From the NCBI RefSeq assembly GCF_018141005.1, contig NZ_CP046582.1, positions 4,464,001-4,528,000 of the forward strand: a DNA stretch of 64,000 nucleotides, in the 5' to 3' direction. The stretch comes from Erwinia sp. E602 (GTDB lineage: Bacteria > Pseudomonadota > Gammaproteobacteria > Enterobacterales > Enterobacteriaceae). Both the position numbers and the translations under genes were made by a program. The notes beneath the pieces were generated by a model. It was not told where the DNA came from. It ran no database searches and saw nothing but the letters and a program-made list of their open reading frames with translations. Shown here in pieces: positions 1-9,209 of the stretch (within the stretch, counting starts at the first letter, position 1; the number at the start of each line of letters is the position of its first letter).

Positions 1-1
1 T

Positions 2-652
2 CTGTCGGCGGGGATGATTCTGGTCGGCAGCGTGGCCAGCGGTACCGCGTCGAACGTGATGATCTATCTGTCGAAGGGCGACGTGGCGCTGTCGGTGACC
101 ATCTCGTCCGTGTCGGCGCTGGTCGGCGTGTTTGCCACCCCGCTGTTAACCAAGTTCTACGTTGATACCCATATTCAGGTGGACGTGGTGGGGATGCTGT
201 TGAGCATCGTGAAGATCGTGGTGGTGCCGATTAGCCTCGGGCTGGTGATACACCATACGCTGAACGGCGTGGTGAAGCGCGTGGAGCCGTATCTGCCGGC
301 GTTTTCAATGGTCTGTATTCTGCTGATCATCAGTGCGGTAGTGGCGGGCAGTCAGAGCCATATTGCCTCGGTGGGCCTGGTGGTGATTATTGCGGTGATG
401 CTGCATAACGCCATTGGTCTGTTGGGCGGTTACTGGGGCGGCAAGCTGTTCGGTTTTGATGAGTCAACCTGCCGCACGCTGGCGCTGGAGGTGGGGATGC
501 AGAACTCCGGTCTGGCGGCGACGCTGGGCAAGCTGTACTTTTCACCGCTGGCGGCGTTGCCAGGTGCGTTGTTCTCGGTGTGGCACAATCTGTCCGGGTC
601 GCTGCTGGCGGGCTACTGGTCGGGGAAAGAGATTAAGGACAAGAATAAGTAA
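2..652 (+). CDS. panS: Bile acid:sodium symporter family protein (PanS-like), 5' end missing
   Basis: This is the C-terminal two thirds of an integral membrane transporter of the BASS family. The frame is open to the left edge of the window, so the true start is outside it; the first ATG at 14 is internal. Several hydrophobic segments are visible, with family-typical stretches GTASNVM near the start and [11 protein letters not shown] about 55 residues from the end. In enterobacteria PanS imports ketopantoate, and other family members carry bile acids or keto acids with sodium. The exact substrate is inferred from overall resemblance only. A rho-independent terminator follows about 20 nt after the stop. 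The next gene, yjbB, is convergent. Confidence 0.8.
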   Translation: MSAGMILVGSVASGTASNVMIYLSKGDVALSVTISSVSALVGVFATPLLTKFYVDTHIQVDVVGMLLSIVKIVVVPISLGLVIHHTLNGVVKRVEPYLPAFSMVCILLIISAVVAGSQSHIASVGLVVIIAVMLHNAIGLLGGYWGGKLFGFDESTCRTLALEVGMQNSGLAATLGKLYFSPLAALPGALFSVWHNLSGSLLAGYWSGKEIKDKNK

Positions 653-673
653 GGTTCTCTTTTTGTCAGGAAG

Positions 674-704
674 AAGCCGGGGCGAGATGCTCCGGCTTTT
701 TTTT
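674..704 (+). terminator. Rho-independent terminator of the panS-like gene
   Basis: A 9-bp stem with one mismatch (AGCCGGGGC / GCTCCGGCT) and a 5-nt loop is followed directly by a run of T. It lies just after the stop codon of the symporter gene. Confidence 0.85.
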
Positions 705-767
705 GGGCTTTGCTGCAAAAATGGTGCCTCTGGTTAGGGGTATGGCTGCTAAACCGGAGCCTGGCTT

Positions 768-874
768 ATCGGGGGGTGATGCGGAACGCGGACACGCCGT
801 AAACCCGTCCCTGGGGGCTTGGCATCGCCCATCCATGGGCGCTGACAGTCCGCTTATCCGCATCACCCCCCGAT
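768..874. repeat. 107-bp palindromic intergenic element with 18-bp perfect arms
   Basis: The arms at 768-785 and 857-874 are perfect inverted repeats of 18 bp. The pairing continues inward (GCGGAC at 788-793 with GTCCGC at 848-853). Inside lies a 28-nt module (795-822) that recurs inverted at 1047-1074 with 25 of 28 matches. The element sits between two convergent genes. No ORF or transposase is associated. It may be a non-autonomous mobile repeat or a bidirectional terminator. Confidence 0.75.
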
Positions 875-1026
875 TGCCTTTTTGCGATTGAATCGCTTTA
901 TCGGCATTCAAGCTTTGGGGATCATATCGTTCCCGACGAGCTGAACACTGGAATTAGCAGCGAAGCCCTTAACAGCAACAATGCAGCCTAAAAGGGAGTC
1001 CGTTGGGGGACAGGTTAGCCGGGCGT

Positions 1027-1074
1027 ACGGCGCACGGATGCGCCGTCCGAGCCCCCAGGGAAGGGTTCACGGCG
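1027..1074. repeat. Second copy of the 28-nt intergenic module with adjacent perfect hairpin
   Basis: An 8-bp perfect hairpin (ACGGCGCA, loop CGGA, TGCGCCGT, at 1027-1046) abuts the reverse complement of the 28-nt module seen at 795-822. The rest of the 653-1213 gap also holds two imperfect direct copies of a GGNAGTCCGTTGGG motif (near 997 and 1188). I see no gene in the gap. Confidence 0.6.
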
Positions 1075-1213
1075 ACCCGGCGATCTGCCCGCAACGGGCG
1101 ACCCGATCGCCGGAATCAGCAGCGATGCCCTGGCAGCAAATAGGCCGCCGAACCAGGCACCTGAGTACAAAGCCACAGCCAGACAGGAAGTCCGTTGGGA
1201 GGCAGGTGACGAT

Positions 1214-2848
1214 TTATCCCCGATCGTCATCGTTCTTGTCATCGTCCGGCTGCTCGAGCACGCTGTAGGCCACCGCGCAGAACAGCGAATTCAGGCGTTT
1301 CATATCCCCCAGCAGGCCGAGATGCAGCGAGCTGGTCTCAATGCTCTGCACGTTCTGCTGGTGCAGCCTGTCCACGTGGGCGTGGGAGAAGCGCCGGTTG
1401 GTGATGCGGAAACGGTGCTTGGCGCGGCGCAGCCGCCGGGCGCTGGTGATATCGCGTGAAAGAAATACCGACAGGCTGAGGCGCAGATTGCTGCCCAACA
1501 GCTCCAGCTGTTCGTCCAGCTCCTGCAGCCCTTCCACGGAGAATGCCCGCCGCGCGGTCAGCGACTTACTCGCCACGTCGCCGCCCATTCGCTCCAGGAT
1601 ATCGCCGGCCATCTCCAGGTTCAGCGCCATCTCGATAATCTCCGCCCAGCGGCGGGAATCCTCCTCGGCCAGATCCTCCTTCGGCATCTGCGCCAGATAG
1701 AGCTTGATAGCGGTATAGAGCACGTCGACGTCATCATCCAGCTTGCGGATCTCGCGTTCCTGGCGTACTTCGCCGTGGATTACTTTACTGAACGACGCCA
1801 GCATCTGCTCCATAACGTCGCCCATCCGCAGCGTCTCGCGGGAGGCATTCGCCAGCGCAAGCGTTGGCGTATCCAGCGCGGAGGCGTCAAGATGGCGCGG
1901 TTTCAGCCGCAGGTCGTTTTCCGGTTCTTCACGGATCAGCCGTTCGCACAGCGCCGCCATCGCGCCGGCAAACGGCACCATCGCCAGGCAGCGGATCAGG
2001 TTGTAGAACACGTGGAAGAAGATCACCAGCTCTTCATCATCCACCGGCAGCCGGTCCAGCCACGCCGCCAGCGGCTCAACGAACGGCAGCACGATCAGCA
2101 GGCCGATAAATTTAAACAGCAGGCTGCCCAGCGCCACCCGCTTGCCGGCGGCGTTGGCGGTACTGTTGTTAAGCATCGCCAGCAGCCCGCTGCCGAGGTT
2201 GGCCCCGATGACGAGGCACAGCGCCACCTTAAACGAGATCACCCCGGTGGCGGTCAGCGTGGCGGTGATCAGCACCGCCGCGAGGCTGGAGTAGCTGATA
2301 ATGGCAAACACCGCGCCGATCAGCGCATCGAGCATTACGTCGCCGGTCAGCGATGAGAAGATCACCTTCACCCCGGAGGCCTGGGTGATCGGCGTGGCGG
2401 CGGCGACGATCAGCTGCAGGGCCAGCAGGATCAGCCCCAGCCCGATAAACACCCGCCCCACCTGCCCGGCGCGGCTCTGTTTGCGCCCGAGGAAGAACAC
2501 CACGCCGAAGAAGATAAACAGCGGCGACAGCCACGAAAGATCGAAAGTCAGGATGCGCGCCATCACCGCGGTACCGACGTCGGCACCGAGAATAATTACC
2601 AGCGCCGGGGTCAGCCCCACAAGGTTCTGGGCGACAAACGAAGTGACCAGCAGCGTGGTGGCGTTGCTGCTCTGCACCAGCGCGGTCACGCCGATACCGG
2701 CCATAAAGGCCATCGGTTTTTTGGCGACGCTGTGGCTCAGCACCCGGCGCAGGTCGGCACCGTAGACGCGCATAATGCCGGTACGCACGATATGGGTACC
2801 CCACACCAGCAGCGCCACGGCGGATAATAAGTTCAACAGGGTTAACAC
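1214..2848 (-). CDS. yjbB: Na/Pi cotransporter family protein YjbB
   Basis: A 544-residue membrane protein closely resembling E. coli YjbB (543 residues). The N-terminal ~300 residues form the Na/Pi cotransporter fold with its duplicated QSS-type motifs (LVQSSNATT near residue 60, SYSSLAAV near 185). The C-terminal ~200 residues are a PhoU-like helical domain. In E. coli overproduction of YjbB drives phosphate export, and the PhoU-like part is thought to respond to phosphate status. The start is GTG, preceded by GAGGTAA at a 7-nt distance, and it aligns with the family N-terminus MLTLL. The C-terminus ends in an acidic Asp-rich tail, as in the E. coli protein. Its metH-side neighbour is in E. 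coli order. Confidence 0.92.
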   Translation of the reverse strand: MLTLLNLLSAVALLVWGTHIVRTGIMRVYGADLRRVLSHSVAKKPMAFMAGIGVTALVQSSNATTLLVTSFVAQNLVGLTPALVIILGADVGTAVMARILTFDLSWLSPLFIFFGVVFFLGRKQSRAGQVGRVFIGLGLILLALQLIVAAATPITQASGVKVIFSSLTGDVMLDALIGAVFAIISYSSLAAVLITATLTATGVISFKVALCLVIGANLGSGLLAMLNNSTANAAGKRVALGSLLFKFIGLLIVLPFVEPLAAWLDRLPVDDEELVIFFHVFYNLIRCLAMVPFAGAMAALCERLIREEPENDLRLKPRHLDASALDTPTLALANASRETLRMGDVMEQMLASFSKVIHGEVRQEREIRKLDDDVDVLYTAIKLYLAQMPKEDLAEEDSRRWAEIIEMALNLEMAGDILERMGGDVASKSLTARRAFSVEGLQELDEQLELLGSNLRLSLSVFLSRDITSARRLRRAKHRFRITNRRFSHAHVDRLHQQNVQSIETSSLHLGLLGDMKRLNSLFCAVAYSVLEQPDDDKNDDDRG

Positions 2849-3046
2849 CGTTCTTTTACCTCACTTCTTTGCAGCCGTCCGGCCGACGCACGTTTTCAAT
2901 CATAAACCTTCAGGTGAAAGTTTAGCTGCTAAATCAAAAATCAGGTTTTTAATCAGCATGATATGTTTGAGTAAGGGACAAATGCAGTAAGGATTTTGCT
3001 GAAAATGTGAGGGTTATCATGGCGGGCAAGGTGCATCTCAGACACG

Positions 3047-3079
3047 CGGTCGGCAGCCGTTTACGCAGGCTGCCGACCG
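3047..3079. other. Strong hairpin downstream of metH
   Basis: A perfect 12-bp stem (CGGTCGGCAGCC / GGCTGCCGACCG) with a 9-nt loop lies 25 nt past the metH stop. No T-run follows on either strand. It could stabilise the metH 3' end or act as a weak terminator, but is not a canonical intrinsic terminator. Confidence 0.55.
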
Positions 3080-3103
3080 AACTAGTGGAGTGCCGATGGT
3101 GGG

Positions 3104-6100
3104 TTAGTCAGCGTCATACCCGAGGTTCGGTGCCAGCCAGCGCTCGACCTCGCTGACCGGCATGCCTTTACGGCGGGCGTAATCTTCTACCTGATCGCGC
3201 TGCAGCTGGGCGACGGCGAAATATTTACTGTCAGGGTGGCTGAAGTACCAGCCGGAGACCGCCGCGCCGGGCCACATGGCGAAGGACTCGGTCAGCCTCA
3301 TCCCGGTGCGGGCTTCCACGTCCAACAACTGCCAGATGGTGGCCTTTTCGGTGTGTTCCGGGCAGGCCGGGTAGCCGGGTGCCGGGCGGATGCCCCGGTA
3401 GTTTTCGCGGATCAGCTCCTCGTTGCTCAGGCTCTCGTCCGGTGCGAAGCCCCAGATCGTCTTACGCACCTGCTCGTGCAGGTATTCGGCAAAGCCCTCC
3501 GCCAGGCGGTCTGCCAGCGCCTTAAGCATGATTTTGTTGTAGTCGTCGTGCTGCGCGTCGTACGCCGCGGCCAGCGCATCCTCTTCCAGGCCGCCGGTGA
3601 CCGCAAAAGCACCCAGGTAATCGGCTTTGCCGCTCGACTTCGGCGCAACAAAATCGGCCAGGCAGTAGTTCGGAAAGTCCGTCTTCTCTGTCTGCTGGCG
3701 TAAGTGATGACTCACTTGCAAAATTTCCGTGCGCGACTCGTCGGTGTAGATTTCGATATCGTCATCCACCCGGTTAGCCGGGAAAAGACCAACCACCCCA
3801 CGCGGATTGAGCGTGCCGTCGCGGCTCAGCTGGTCGAGCATTGCGTTGGCATCGGCAAACAGCCGCTGCGCCTCTTCGCCCACCACCTCATCCTGCAGAA
3901 TGCGCGGATACTTGCCGGCCAGCGACCAGGTCATAAAGAACGGCGTCCAGTCGATGTAGTGGCGCAGGGTTTCGATGTTAGCGCTCACTTCGCTGACGCC
4001 CTGCTGCCGGACAGGGGGTGGCGTGTAGTTTTCCCAGTCAATTTTCGTGTCGTTGGCGCGCGCCACCGCCAGGCTGACCGGCGGCGTGCGCGGCTTTTTG
4101 CGCGCGTGCTGGATGCGCACGGTGTCATACTCTTTGCGGGTGCGGGCAACAAACTCGTCGTGCTGGCCGGCAGAAAGCAGCGCGGAGACCACGCCCACCG
4201 TGCGCGAGGCGTTCTGCACGTAGACCGTCGGCCCGCTGTAGTTCTGCTCAATTTTTACCGCCGTATGCGCCTTCGAGGTGGTAGCTCCGCCGATCAGCAG
4301 CGGCAGGGTAAAGCCCTGGCGCTCCATCTCCTTCGCCACGTTGACCATCTCATCCAGCGACGGGGTGATCAGCCCGGAGAGGCCGATAATGTCGGCGTTG
4401 TGCTCGCGGGCGGTTTTGAGGATTTTCTCCCCCGGCACCATCACGCCGAGGTCGATAATTTCGTAGTTGTTACACTGCAGCACCACGCCAACGATGTTTT
4501 TACCGATGTCGTGTACGTCACCCTTCACCGTGGCGAGGACGATTTTACCGTTGGTGCTGCCCTTCTCTTTACTGGCTTCAATATAGGGCTGCAGCCAGGC
4601 CACCGCCTGCTTCATCACGCGGGCCGATTTCACCACCTGCGGCAGGAACATTTTACCCTCGCCGAACAGGTCACCGACCACGTTCATACCGGCCATCAGC
4701 GGGCCTTCGATCACCTCAATCGGCCGCGCGGCCTGCTGGCGGGCGGCTTCAGTGTCTTCTTCAATAAATTCGGTGATGCCCTTCACCAGCGAATACTCCA
4801 GCCGCTTCGCCACCTCCCAGCCGCGCCATTCGGCCTGCGGCCTGGTGCTGTCGTCGTCGCCCTTGCTGCCGCGGTATTTTTCCGCCAGCGCCAGCAGCCG
4901 TTCGGTGCCGTCGTCGCGGCGGTTCTGCACCACGTCCTCCACCGCTTCGCGCAGGTCGGCCGGCAGGTCGTCGTAGATCGCCAGCTGGCCGGCGTTGACG
5001 ATGCCCATATCCATGCCGTTGCGGATGGCGTGATAGAGGAACACCGCGTGGATCGCCTCGCGCACCGGCTCGTTGCCGCGGAACGAGAACGAGACGTTGG
5101 AGACGCCGCCGGAGATCATCGCGTGCGGCAGTTCGCGTTTGATGTCCTCACAGGCGCCGATAAAGTCCACCGCGTAGTTGTTGTGCTCTTCAATGCCGGT
5201 GGCGACCGCGAAGATATTCGGGTCAAAGATGATGTCTTCCGGCGGGAAGCCCACCTGTTCGATGAGAATGTTGTAGGCGCGGCGGCAGATCTCGATTTTG
5301 CGTTCGCGGGTGTCGGCCTGGCCGACTTCGTCAAAGGCCATCACCACCATCGCCGCGCCGTAGCGGCGCACCAGCCGCGCGTGGTGCAGGAACGGCTCAA
5401 TGCCCTCTTTCATCGAGATTGAGTTGACGATGCCCTTGCCCTGGATGCACTGCAGGCCCTTCTCGATCACTTCCCATTTTGAGGAGTCGATCATAATCGG
5501 CACGCGGGCGATATCCGGCTCGCCGGCGATCAGGTTAAGAAAGCGCACCATCGCCGCTTCGGCGTCGAGCATCCCCTCATCCATGTTGATGTCGATGATC
5601 TGCGCGCCGCTCTGCACCTGCTGCAGCGCCACGTCCAGCGCTTCGTTGTACTTCTCTTCTTTGATCAGCCGCTTAAATCTGGCGGAGCCGGTGACGTTGG
5701 TACGTTCGCCGACGTTAACGAACAGCGTTTCCGGGCTGATGGTCAGCGCTTCCAGCCCCGCCAGGCGGCAGGCGACCGGGATGGCCGGCAGCGGGCGCGG
5801 CGCCACGCCTTCCACCGCTCTGGCCATCGCCGCGATATGTTCCGGCGTGGTACCGCAGCAGCCGCCGACGATATTCAGGAAGCCGGCCCGCGCCCATTCG
5901 CCAATCTGCTCCGCCATGATGGCCGCGTCGAGATCGTATTCGCCAAAGGCGTTGGGCAGCCCGGCATTGGGGTGCGCGCTAACGTAACCTTCGGCAATGC
6001 GCGACAGCTCGGCGACGTACTGGCGCAGTTCGTCCGGGCCCAGCGCACAGTTCAGGCCAAACGACAGCGGTTCAGCATGGCGCAGCGAGTTATAGAAGGC

Positions 6101-6787
6101 TTCGGTGGTCTGGCCGGAGAGGGTACGGCCGGAGGCATCGGTAATGGTGCCGGAGATCATCAGCGGCAGCGTCACGCTCAGCGCCTCAAACTCGCTCTGC
6201 ACGGCGAAGATCGCCGCCTTGGCGTTGAGGGTGTCGAACACCGTTTCGATCATGATGATGTCGCAACCGCCCTCGATCAGCGCCCGCGTTGATTCACGGT
6301 AGGCCTCCACCAGCTGGTTAAAGGTGACGTTACGGAAGGCGGGGTCGTTGACGTCCGGCGAGATCGAGCAGGTTCGGTTAGTGGGCCCTAACACACCGGC
6401 AACGTAGCGCGGGCGCTCGGGCGTTTTCGCCGTCCACGCATCGGCGCAGGCGCGGGCCAGCTGTGCGGCTACCCGGTTAATCTCCGCCGACAGCGATGCC
6501 ATCTCATAGTCGGCCATGGCGATGGTGGTGGCGTTAAAGGTGTTGGTTTCGAGGATATCGGCACCCGCCGCGAGGTAGCCGTTATGGATATCGCGGATAA
6601 TGTCGGGTTGGGTCAGCACCAGCAGATCGTTGTTGCCCTGCAGATCGCAGGGCCAGCCGGCGAAACGCGTACCGCGAAAATCGTCCTCCTGCAGCCTGTA
6701 GCTCTGGATCATGGTGCCCATACCGCCGTCCAGCAGCATAATGCGTTTTGCCAGCTGCTGATGCAGCGCTTCAGTCCTGTTGCTCAC
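3104..6787 (-). CDS. metH: Cobalamin-dependent methionine synthase
   Basis: MetH transfers a methyl group from 5-methyltetrahydrofolate through methylcobalamin to homocysteine, making methionine. All four modules are present in order. The homocysteine domain has zinc cysteines in NCALGPDE and [10 protein letters not shown]. The pterin domain follows ([11 protein letters not shown], residues ~355-615). The B12 domain has the lower-ligand motif [11 protein letters not shown] (~757). The AdoMet reactivation domain has [15 protein letters not shown] near the C-terminus. I place the start at GTG 6787, giving 1227 residues, exactly the E. coli length; an upstream in-frame extension of 27 residues has no counterpart in the family. 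GAGG and AGGA lie just upstream. It is divergent from iclR. MetR activation is expected from E. coli. Confidence 0.95.
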   Translation of the reverse strand: MSNRTEALHQQLAKRIMLLDGGMGTMIQSYRLQEDDFRGTRFAGWPCDLQGNNDLLVLTQPDIIRDIHNGYLAAGADILETNTFNATTIAMADYEMASLSAEINRVAAQLARACADAWTAKTPERPRYVAGVLGPTNRTCSISPDVNDPAFRNVTFNQLVEAYRESTRALIEGGCDIIMIETVFDTLNAKAAIFAVQSEFEALSVTLPLMISGTITDASGRTLSGQTTEAFYNSLRHAEPLSFGLNCALGPDELRQYVAELSRIAEGYVSAHPNAGLPNAFGEYDLDAAIMAEQIGEWARAGFLNIVGGCCGTTPEHIAAMARAVEGVAPRPLPAIPVACRLAGLEALTISPETLFVNVGERTNVTGSARFKRLIKEEKYNEALDVALQQVQSGAQIIDINMDEGMLDAEAAMVRFLNLIAGEPDIARVPIMIDSSKWEVIEKGLQCIQGKGIVNSISMKEGIEPFLHHARLVRRYGAAMVVMAFDEVGQADTRERKIEICRRAYNILIEQVGFPPEDIIFDPNIFAVATGIEEHNNYAVDFIGACEDIKRELPHAMISGGVSNVSFSFRGNEPVREAIHAVFLYHAIRNGMDMGIVNAGQLAIYDDLPADLREAVEDVVQNRRDDGTERLLALAEKYRGSKGDDDSTRPQAEWRGWEVAKRLEYSLVKGITEFIEEDTEAARQQAARPIEVIEGPLMAGMNVVGDLFGEGKMFLPQVVKSARVMKQAVAWLQPYIEASKEKGSTNGKIVLATVKGDVHDIGKNIVGVVLQCNNYEIIDLGVMVPGEKILKTAREHNADIIGLSGLITPSLDEMVNVAKEMERQGFTLPLLIGGATTSKAHTAVKIEQNYSGPTVYVQNASRTVGVVSALLSAGQHDEFVARTRKEYDTVRIQHARKKPRTPPVSLAVARANDTKIDWENYTPPPVRQQGVSEVSANIETLRHYIDWTPFFMTWSLAGKYPRILQDEVVGEEAQRLFADANAMLDQLSRDGTLNPRGVVGLFPANRVDDDIEIYTDESRTEILQVSHHLRQQTEKTDFPNYCLADFVAPKSSGKADYLGAFAVTGGLEEDALAAAYDAQHDDYNKIMLKALADRLAEGFAEYLHEQVRKTIWGFAPDESLSNEELIRENYRGIRPAPGYPACPEHTEKATIWQLLDVEARTGMRLTESFAMWPGAAVSGWYFSHPDSKYFAVAQLQRDQVEDYARRKGMPVSEVERWLAPNLGYDAD

Positions 6788-6875
6788 CGTTCCTGCCTCT
6801 TCGCCATCGCCTGCTGGCCCCAGCGCCAGTACGCCATACTGGCACAACTTTTGTACGGGTAACAGCAATCGCAGT

Positions 6876-6888
6876 TGAGAGTTGTTCA
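6876..6888. promoter_or_regulatory. Candidate MetR-binding site upstream of metH
   Basis: TGAGAGTTGTTCA matches the MetR consensus TGAA-N5-TTCA at 7 of 8 specified positions and lies about 90 nt upstream of the metH start. MetR activates metH in E. coli. One short imperfect match is weak evidence. Confidence 0.35.
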
Positions 6889-6945
6889 GCTTATGCCCTG
6901 CTGGTCAGACCTGATTCGTAGCCGTTGCATTATTAGCCAATAAAA

Positions 6946-6960
6946 CGAAAATGATTTCCA
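6946..6960. promoter_or_regulatory. IclR operator before iclR (autoregulation)
   Basis: CGAAAATGATTTCCA matches the palindromic IclR consensus TGGAAATNATTTCCA at 12 of 14 specified positions. It lies 27-41 nt before the iclR start, as expected for the known autorepression of iclR. Confidence 0.7.
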
Positions 6961-6986
6961 CAGGATGAAACGTTAAGGAGTTCGTT

Positions 6987-7820
6987 ATGGCTACCCCCGT
7001 CGTGGCTAAACGCGGCAAAAAACCGCGCCAGACCACCGCGCAAGGACCTAATGCTACCGGTCAGGTGCAGTCGCTGACCCGTGGTCTGACGCTGCTGGAA
7101 CTGATCGCCGAGTCCCACGGCAGCGTGGCGCTGACCGAACTGGCCCAGCAGGCCGGGCTGCCCAACTCCACCACCCACCGGCTGCTAAGCACCATGCAGC
7201 AGCAGGGCTTTGTGCGTCAGGTGGGCGATCTCGGGCTGTGGACCATCGGCGCGCACGCCTTTGTGGTCGGCAGCAGCTTCCTGCAGAGCCGCAACCTGCT
7301 GGCGCTGGTGCACCCGATGCTGCGCACGCTGATGGAGCAGTCGGGCGAAACCGTTAATCTGGCGGTGCTGGATCTCAGCGACCATCAGGCGGTGATCATC
7401 GATCAGGTGCAGTGTACCCAGCTGATGCGCATGTCGGCACCGATCGGCGGCAAGCTGCCGATGCACGCCTCCGGGGCCGGCAAGGCGTTTCTGGCCAACC
7501 TGAGCGAGCAGCAGGTGACCGGGCTGCTGCACCGCCAGGGGCTGCATCACTACACGCCAAAAACGCTGATGTCGCCGCACAGCCTGAAAGAAGATCTGGC
7601 GCGGGTGCGCAAAAGCGGCTACGCCTTTGATGATGAAGAGCACGCGCTCGGCCTGCGCTGCGTGGCGGCCTGCATCTACGACGAACACCATGAGCCCTTT
7701 GCCGCGCTGTCGATCTCCGGGCCGATCTCGCGCATCACCGATGACCGCGTCACCGAGATCGGCGCTCTGGTGATCAAGGCAGCGAAAGAGATCACCCGCG
7801 AATACGGCGGCGTGCGCTGA
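6987..7820 (+). CDS. iclR: Transcriptional repressor of the glyoxylate bypass, IclR
   Basis: A 277-residue IclR-family repressor, nearly colinear with E. coli IclR (274 residues). The winged helix-turn-helix lies at about residues 25-90 (LTRGLTLLELIAE, then GLPNSTTHRLL). The C-terminal effector domain includes MRMSAPIGGKLPMHASGAGKA and ends in YGGVR. The start is well supported by TTAAGGAG seven nt upstream. IclR represses aceBAK; glyoxylate and pyruvate modulate it. Matching operators are visible before iclR and aceB. In E. coli iclR lies close to aceK; here a three-gene lipid cassette lies between them. Confidence 0.95.
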   Translation: MATPVVAKRGKKPRQTTAQGPNATGQVQSLTRGLTLLELIAESHGSVALTELAQQAGLPNSTTHRLLSTMQQQGFVRQVGDLGLWTIGAHAFVVGSSFLQSRNLLALVHPMLRTLMEQSGETVNLAVLDLSDHQAVIIDQVQCTQLMRMSAPIGGKLPMHASGAGKAFLANLSEQQVTGLLHRQGLHHYTPKTLMSPHSLKEDLARVRKSGYAFDDEEHALGLRCVAACIYDEHHEPFAALSISGPISRITDDRVTEIGALVIKAAKEITREYGGVR

Positions 7821-7900
7821 TAAAAAATCGTCCCGGGCCGCGCCGTCACGGCGGCACCGGGAGCCTGCCCCACCTTACTTTCATCCTCTGGAGGATAAAT

Positions 7901-8566
7901 ATGGATAAGGACGTTCAGGACCGCCGTCCGGTCAAAACGCGCGACGCGCGCTGGGCCACCGCCGGCGCGCGTTGGCTGCAGCGCGCCGGCGCCACCCCTA
8001 ACGGAATCTCCGTCGCCAGTATCGTCTTTGCGCTGCTGGCCGCCGTCTGCTTTGCCGTTGCCTTCCGTGGCGACGGCGACGGGCTGACCCAGCTGGCGAT
8101 GGCCGGTGCCATTATCGGCATTCAGGGCCGGCTGCTGTGTAACCTGTTTGACGGCATGGTCGCCGTTGAGGGCGGGCTGAAGAGCGCGGTGGGCGCAATC
8201 TATAACGATATGCCCGACCGCATCTCTGACTCGCTGATTCTGCTTGGCGTCGGCTACGGCCTGACCAGCCTGCCGCTCGGCCCGACGCTGGGCTGGGCCG
8301 CCGCGCTGCTGGCGATGATGACCGCCTATATCCGCCTGCTGGGCGGCAGCTGCGGCCTGGCGCAGCGCTTCGCCGGGCCGATGGCCAAGCAGCATCGTAT
8401 GGCGCTGCTGACCCTGGCGGCGGCAATCACCCTGCTGCTGCCCGGCTGGGGGCAGACGCTGCTGAGCATCGCGCTGTGGCTGATTATCGCCGGTACGCTG
8501 GTGACCTGCGTGCGGCGTACCCGGCTGGTGGCCGCCGCACTGCGTAAGGAGGTGCCACATGAGTAA
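7901..8566 (+). CDS. CDP-alcohol phosphatidyltransferase family protein (YnbA-like)
   Basis: A 221-residue polytopic membrane protein with the CDP-alcohol phosphotransferase signature in a variant form. The region starting DGMVAVEGG (residue ~82) keeps the first DG, the spaced Gly and the last Asp. The usual Arg after Ala is Val, and the third Asp position is Asn followed by Asp (YNDMPDRISD). E. coli YnbA also has Asn there but keeps Arg. Family members join CDP-diacylglycerol to an alcohol to make phospholipid head groups; the acceptor here is unknown. TGGAGG precedes the start. It is the first gene of a three-gene unit and overlaps the next gene by 8 nt. Whether the altered motif is catalytically active is open. 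Confidence 0.8.
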   Translation: MDKDVQDRRPVKTRDARWATAGARWLQRAGATPNGISVASIVFALLAAVCFAVAFRGDGDGLTQLAMAGAIIGIQGRLLCNLFDGMVAVEGGLKSAVGAIYNDMPDRISDSLILLGVGYGLTSLPLGPTLGWAAALLAMMTAYIRLLGGSCGLAQRFAGPMAKQHRMALLTLAAAITLLLPGWGQTLLSIALWLIIAGTLVTCVRRTRLVAAALRKEVPHE

Positions 8567-9209
8567 GCGCCGTTTATCCGCACGGCTGGTCAGCAGACTG
8601 CTGGTGACGGCGTGCCGCCTGCTGACCGGTATCCGCTCGCGCTGGCACAGCGAGCCGGACGCCGGTAAAACCCGCATCTACTTCGCCAACCACAGCAGCC
8701 ACCTCGACGGGCTGGTGATCTGGGCCAGCCTGCCGAAGCCGCTGCGCGATACGGTGCATCCGGTGGCCGCCGCCGACTACTGGCTGGGCTCCCGCCTGCG
8801 CCGCTATCTGGCGCTGCAGGTGTTCCGCGCGGTGCTGGTGGAGCGCCGCAGCGCCGCCACGGCGCAGGCCGGTGCTGCGGTGCGCCCGGATCCGCTGGAA
8901 CCGCTGAAACAGGCGCTGGCGCAGCAGCACTCGCTGATCCTGTTCCCGGAAGGGACCCGCGGCGACGGCGAACAGCTGAACCGTTTTAAAAGCGGGCTTT
9001 ATCATCTGTCCAAAGCCTGGCCGGAGGTGGAGCTGGTGCCGGTGTGGCTGGATAACCTTAACCGCGTGCTGCCGAAAGGCTCGCGGCTGGTGGTGCCGAT
9101 CATCTGCAGCGCCACCTTCGGCAGCCCGCTGCCGGGCGTGCAGGACGGTGAAGATAAGCAGGCATTTCTGGACCGAACCCAATCCGCGCTGGAGGCGCTG
9201 GCACCATGA
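8559..9209 (+). CDS. 1-acyl-sn-glycerol-3-phosphate acyltransferase family protein (PlsC-like)
   Basis: A 216-residue protein of the PlsC/LPLAT family. Motif I is NHSSHLDG (HX4D, residues ~46-51), and the acceptor-binding motif FPEGTRG follows near residue 129. Such enzymes acylate lysophosphatidic acid to phosphatidic acid, or other lysolipids. The N-terminus is basic with one hydrophobic stretch, as expected for membrane association. The start lies inside the upstream gene and the stop overlaps the downstream start (ATGA), so the three genes are very probably translationally coupled. A housekeeping plsC should exist elsewhere, so this is a second, specialised paralogue (inference). Confidence 0.82.
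   Translation: MSKRRLSARLVSRLLVTACRLLTGIRSRWHSEPDAGKTRIYFANHSSHLDGLVIWASLPKPLRDTVHPVAAADYWLGSRLRRYLALQVFRAVLVERRSAATAQAGAAVRPDPLEPLKQALAQQHSLILFPEGTRGDGEQLNRFKSGLYHLSKAWPEVELVPVWLDNLNRVLPKGSRLVVPIICSATFGSPLPGVQDGEDKQAFLDRTQSALEALAP

Noticed and set aside
3704..5422. A 572-codon open frame antisense to metH
   Set aside because: Same shadow effect. metH is full length and intact on the other strand.
8207..8237. A frameshift or degeneration in the CDP-alcohol phosphotransferase motif
   Set aside because: The frame is intact over 221 residues and the last Asp residues are kept. The Asn at the third position also occurs in E. coli YnbA, so it looks like a subfamily feature and not decay.
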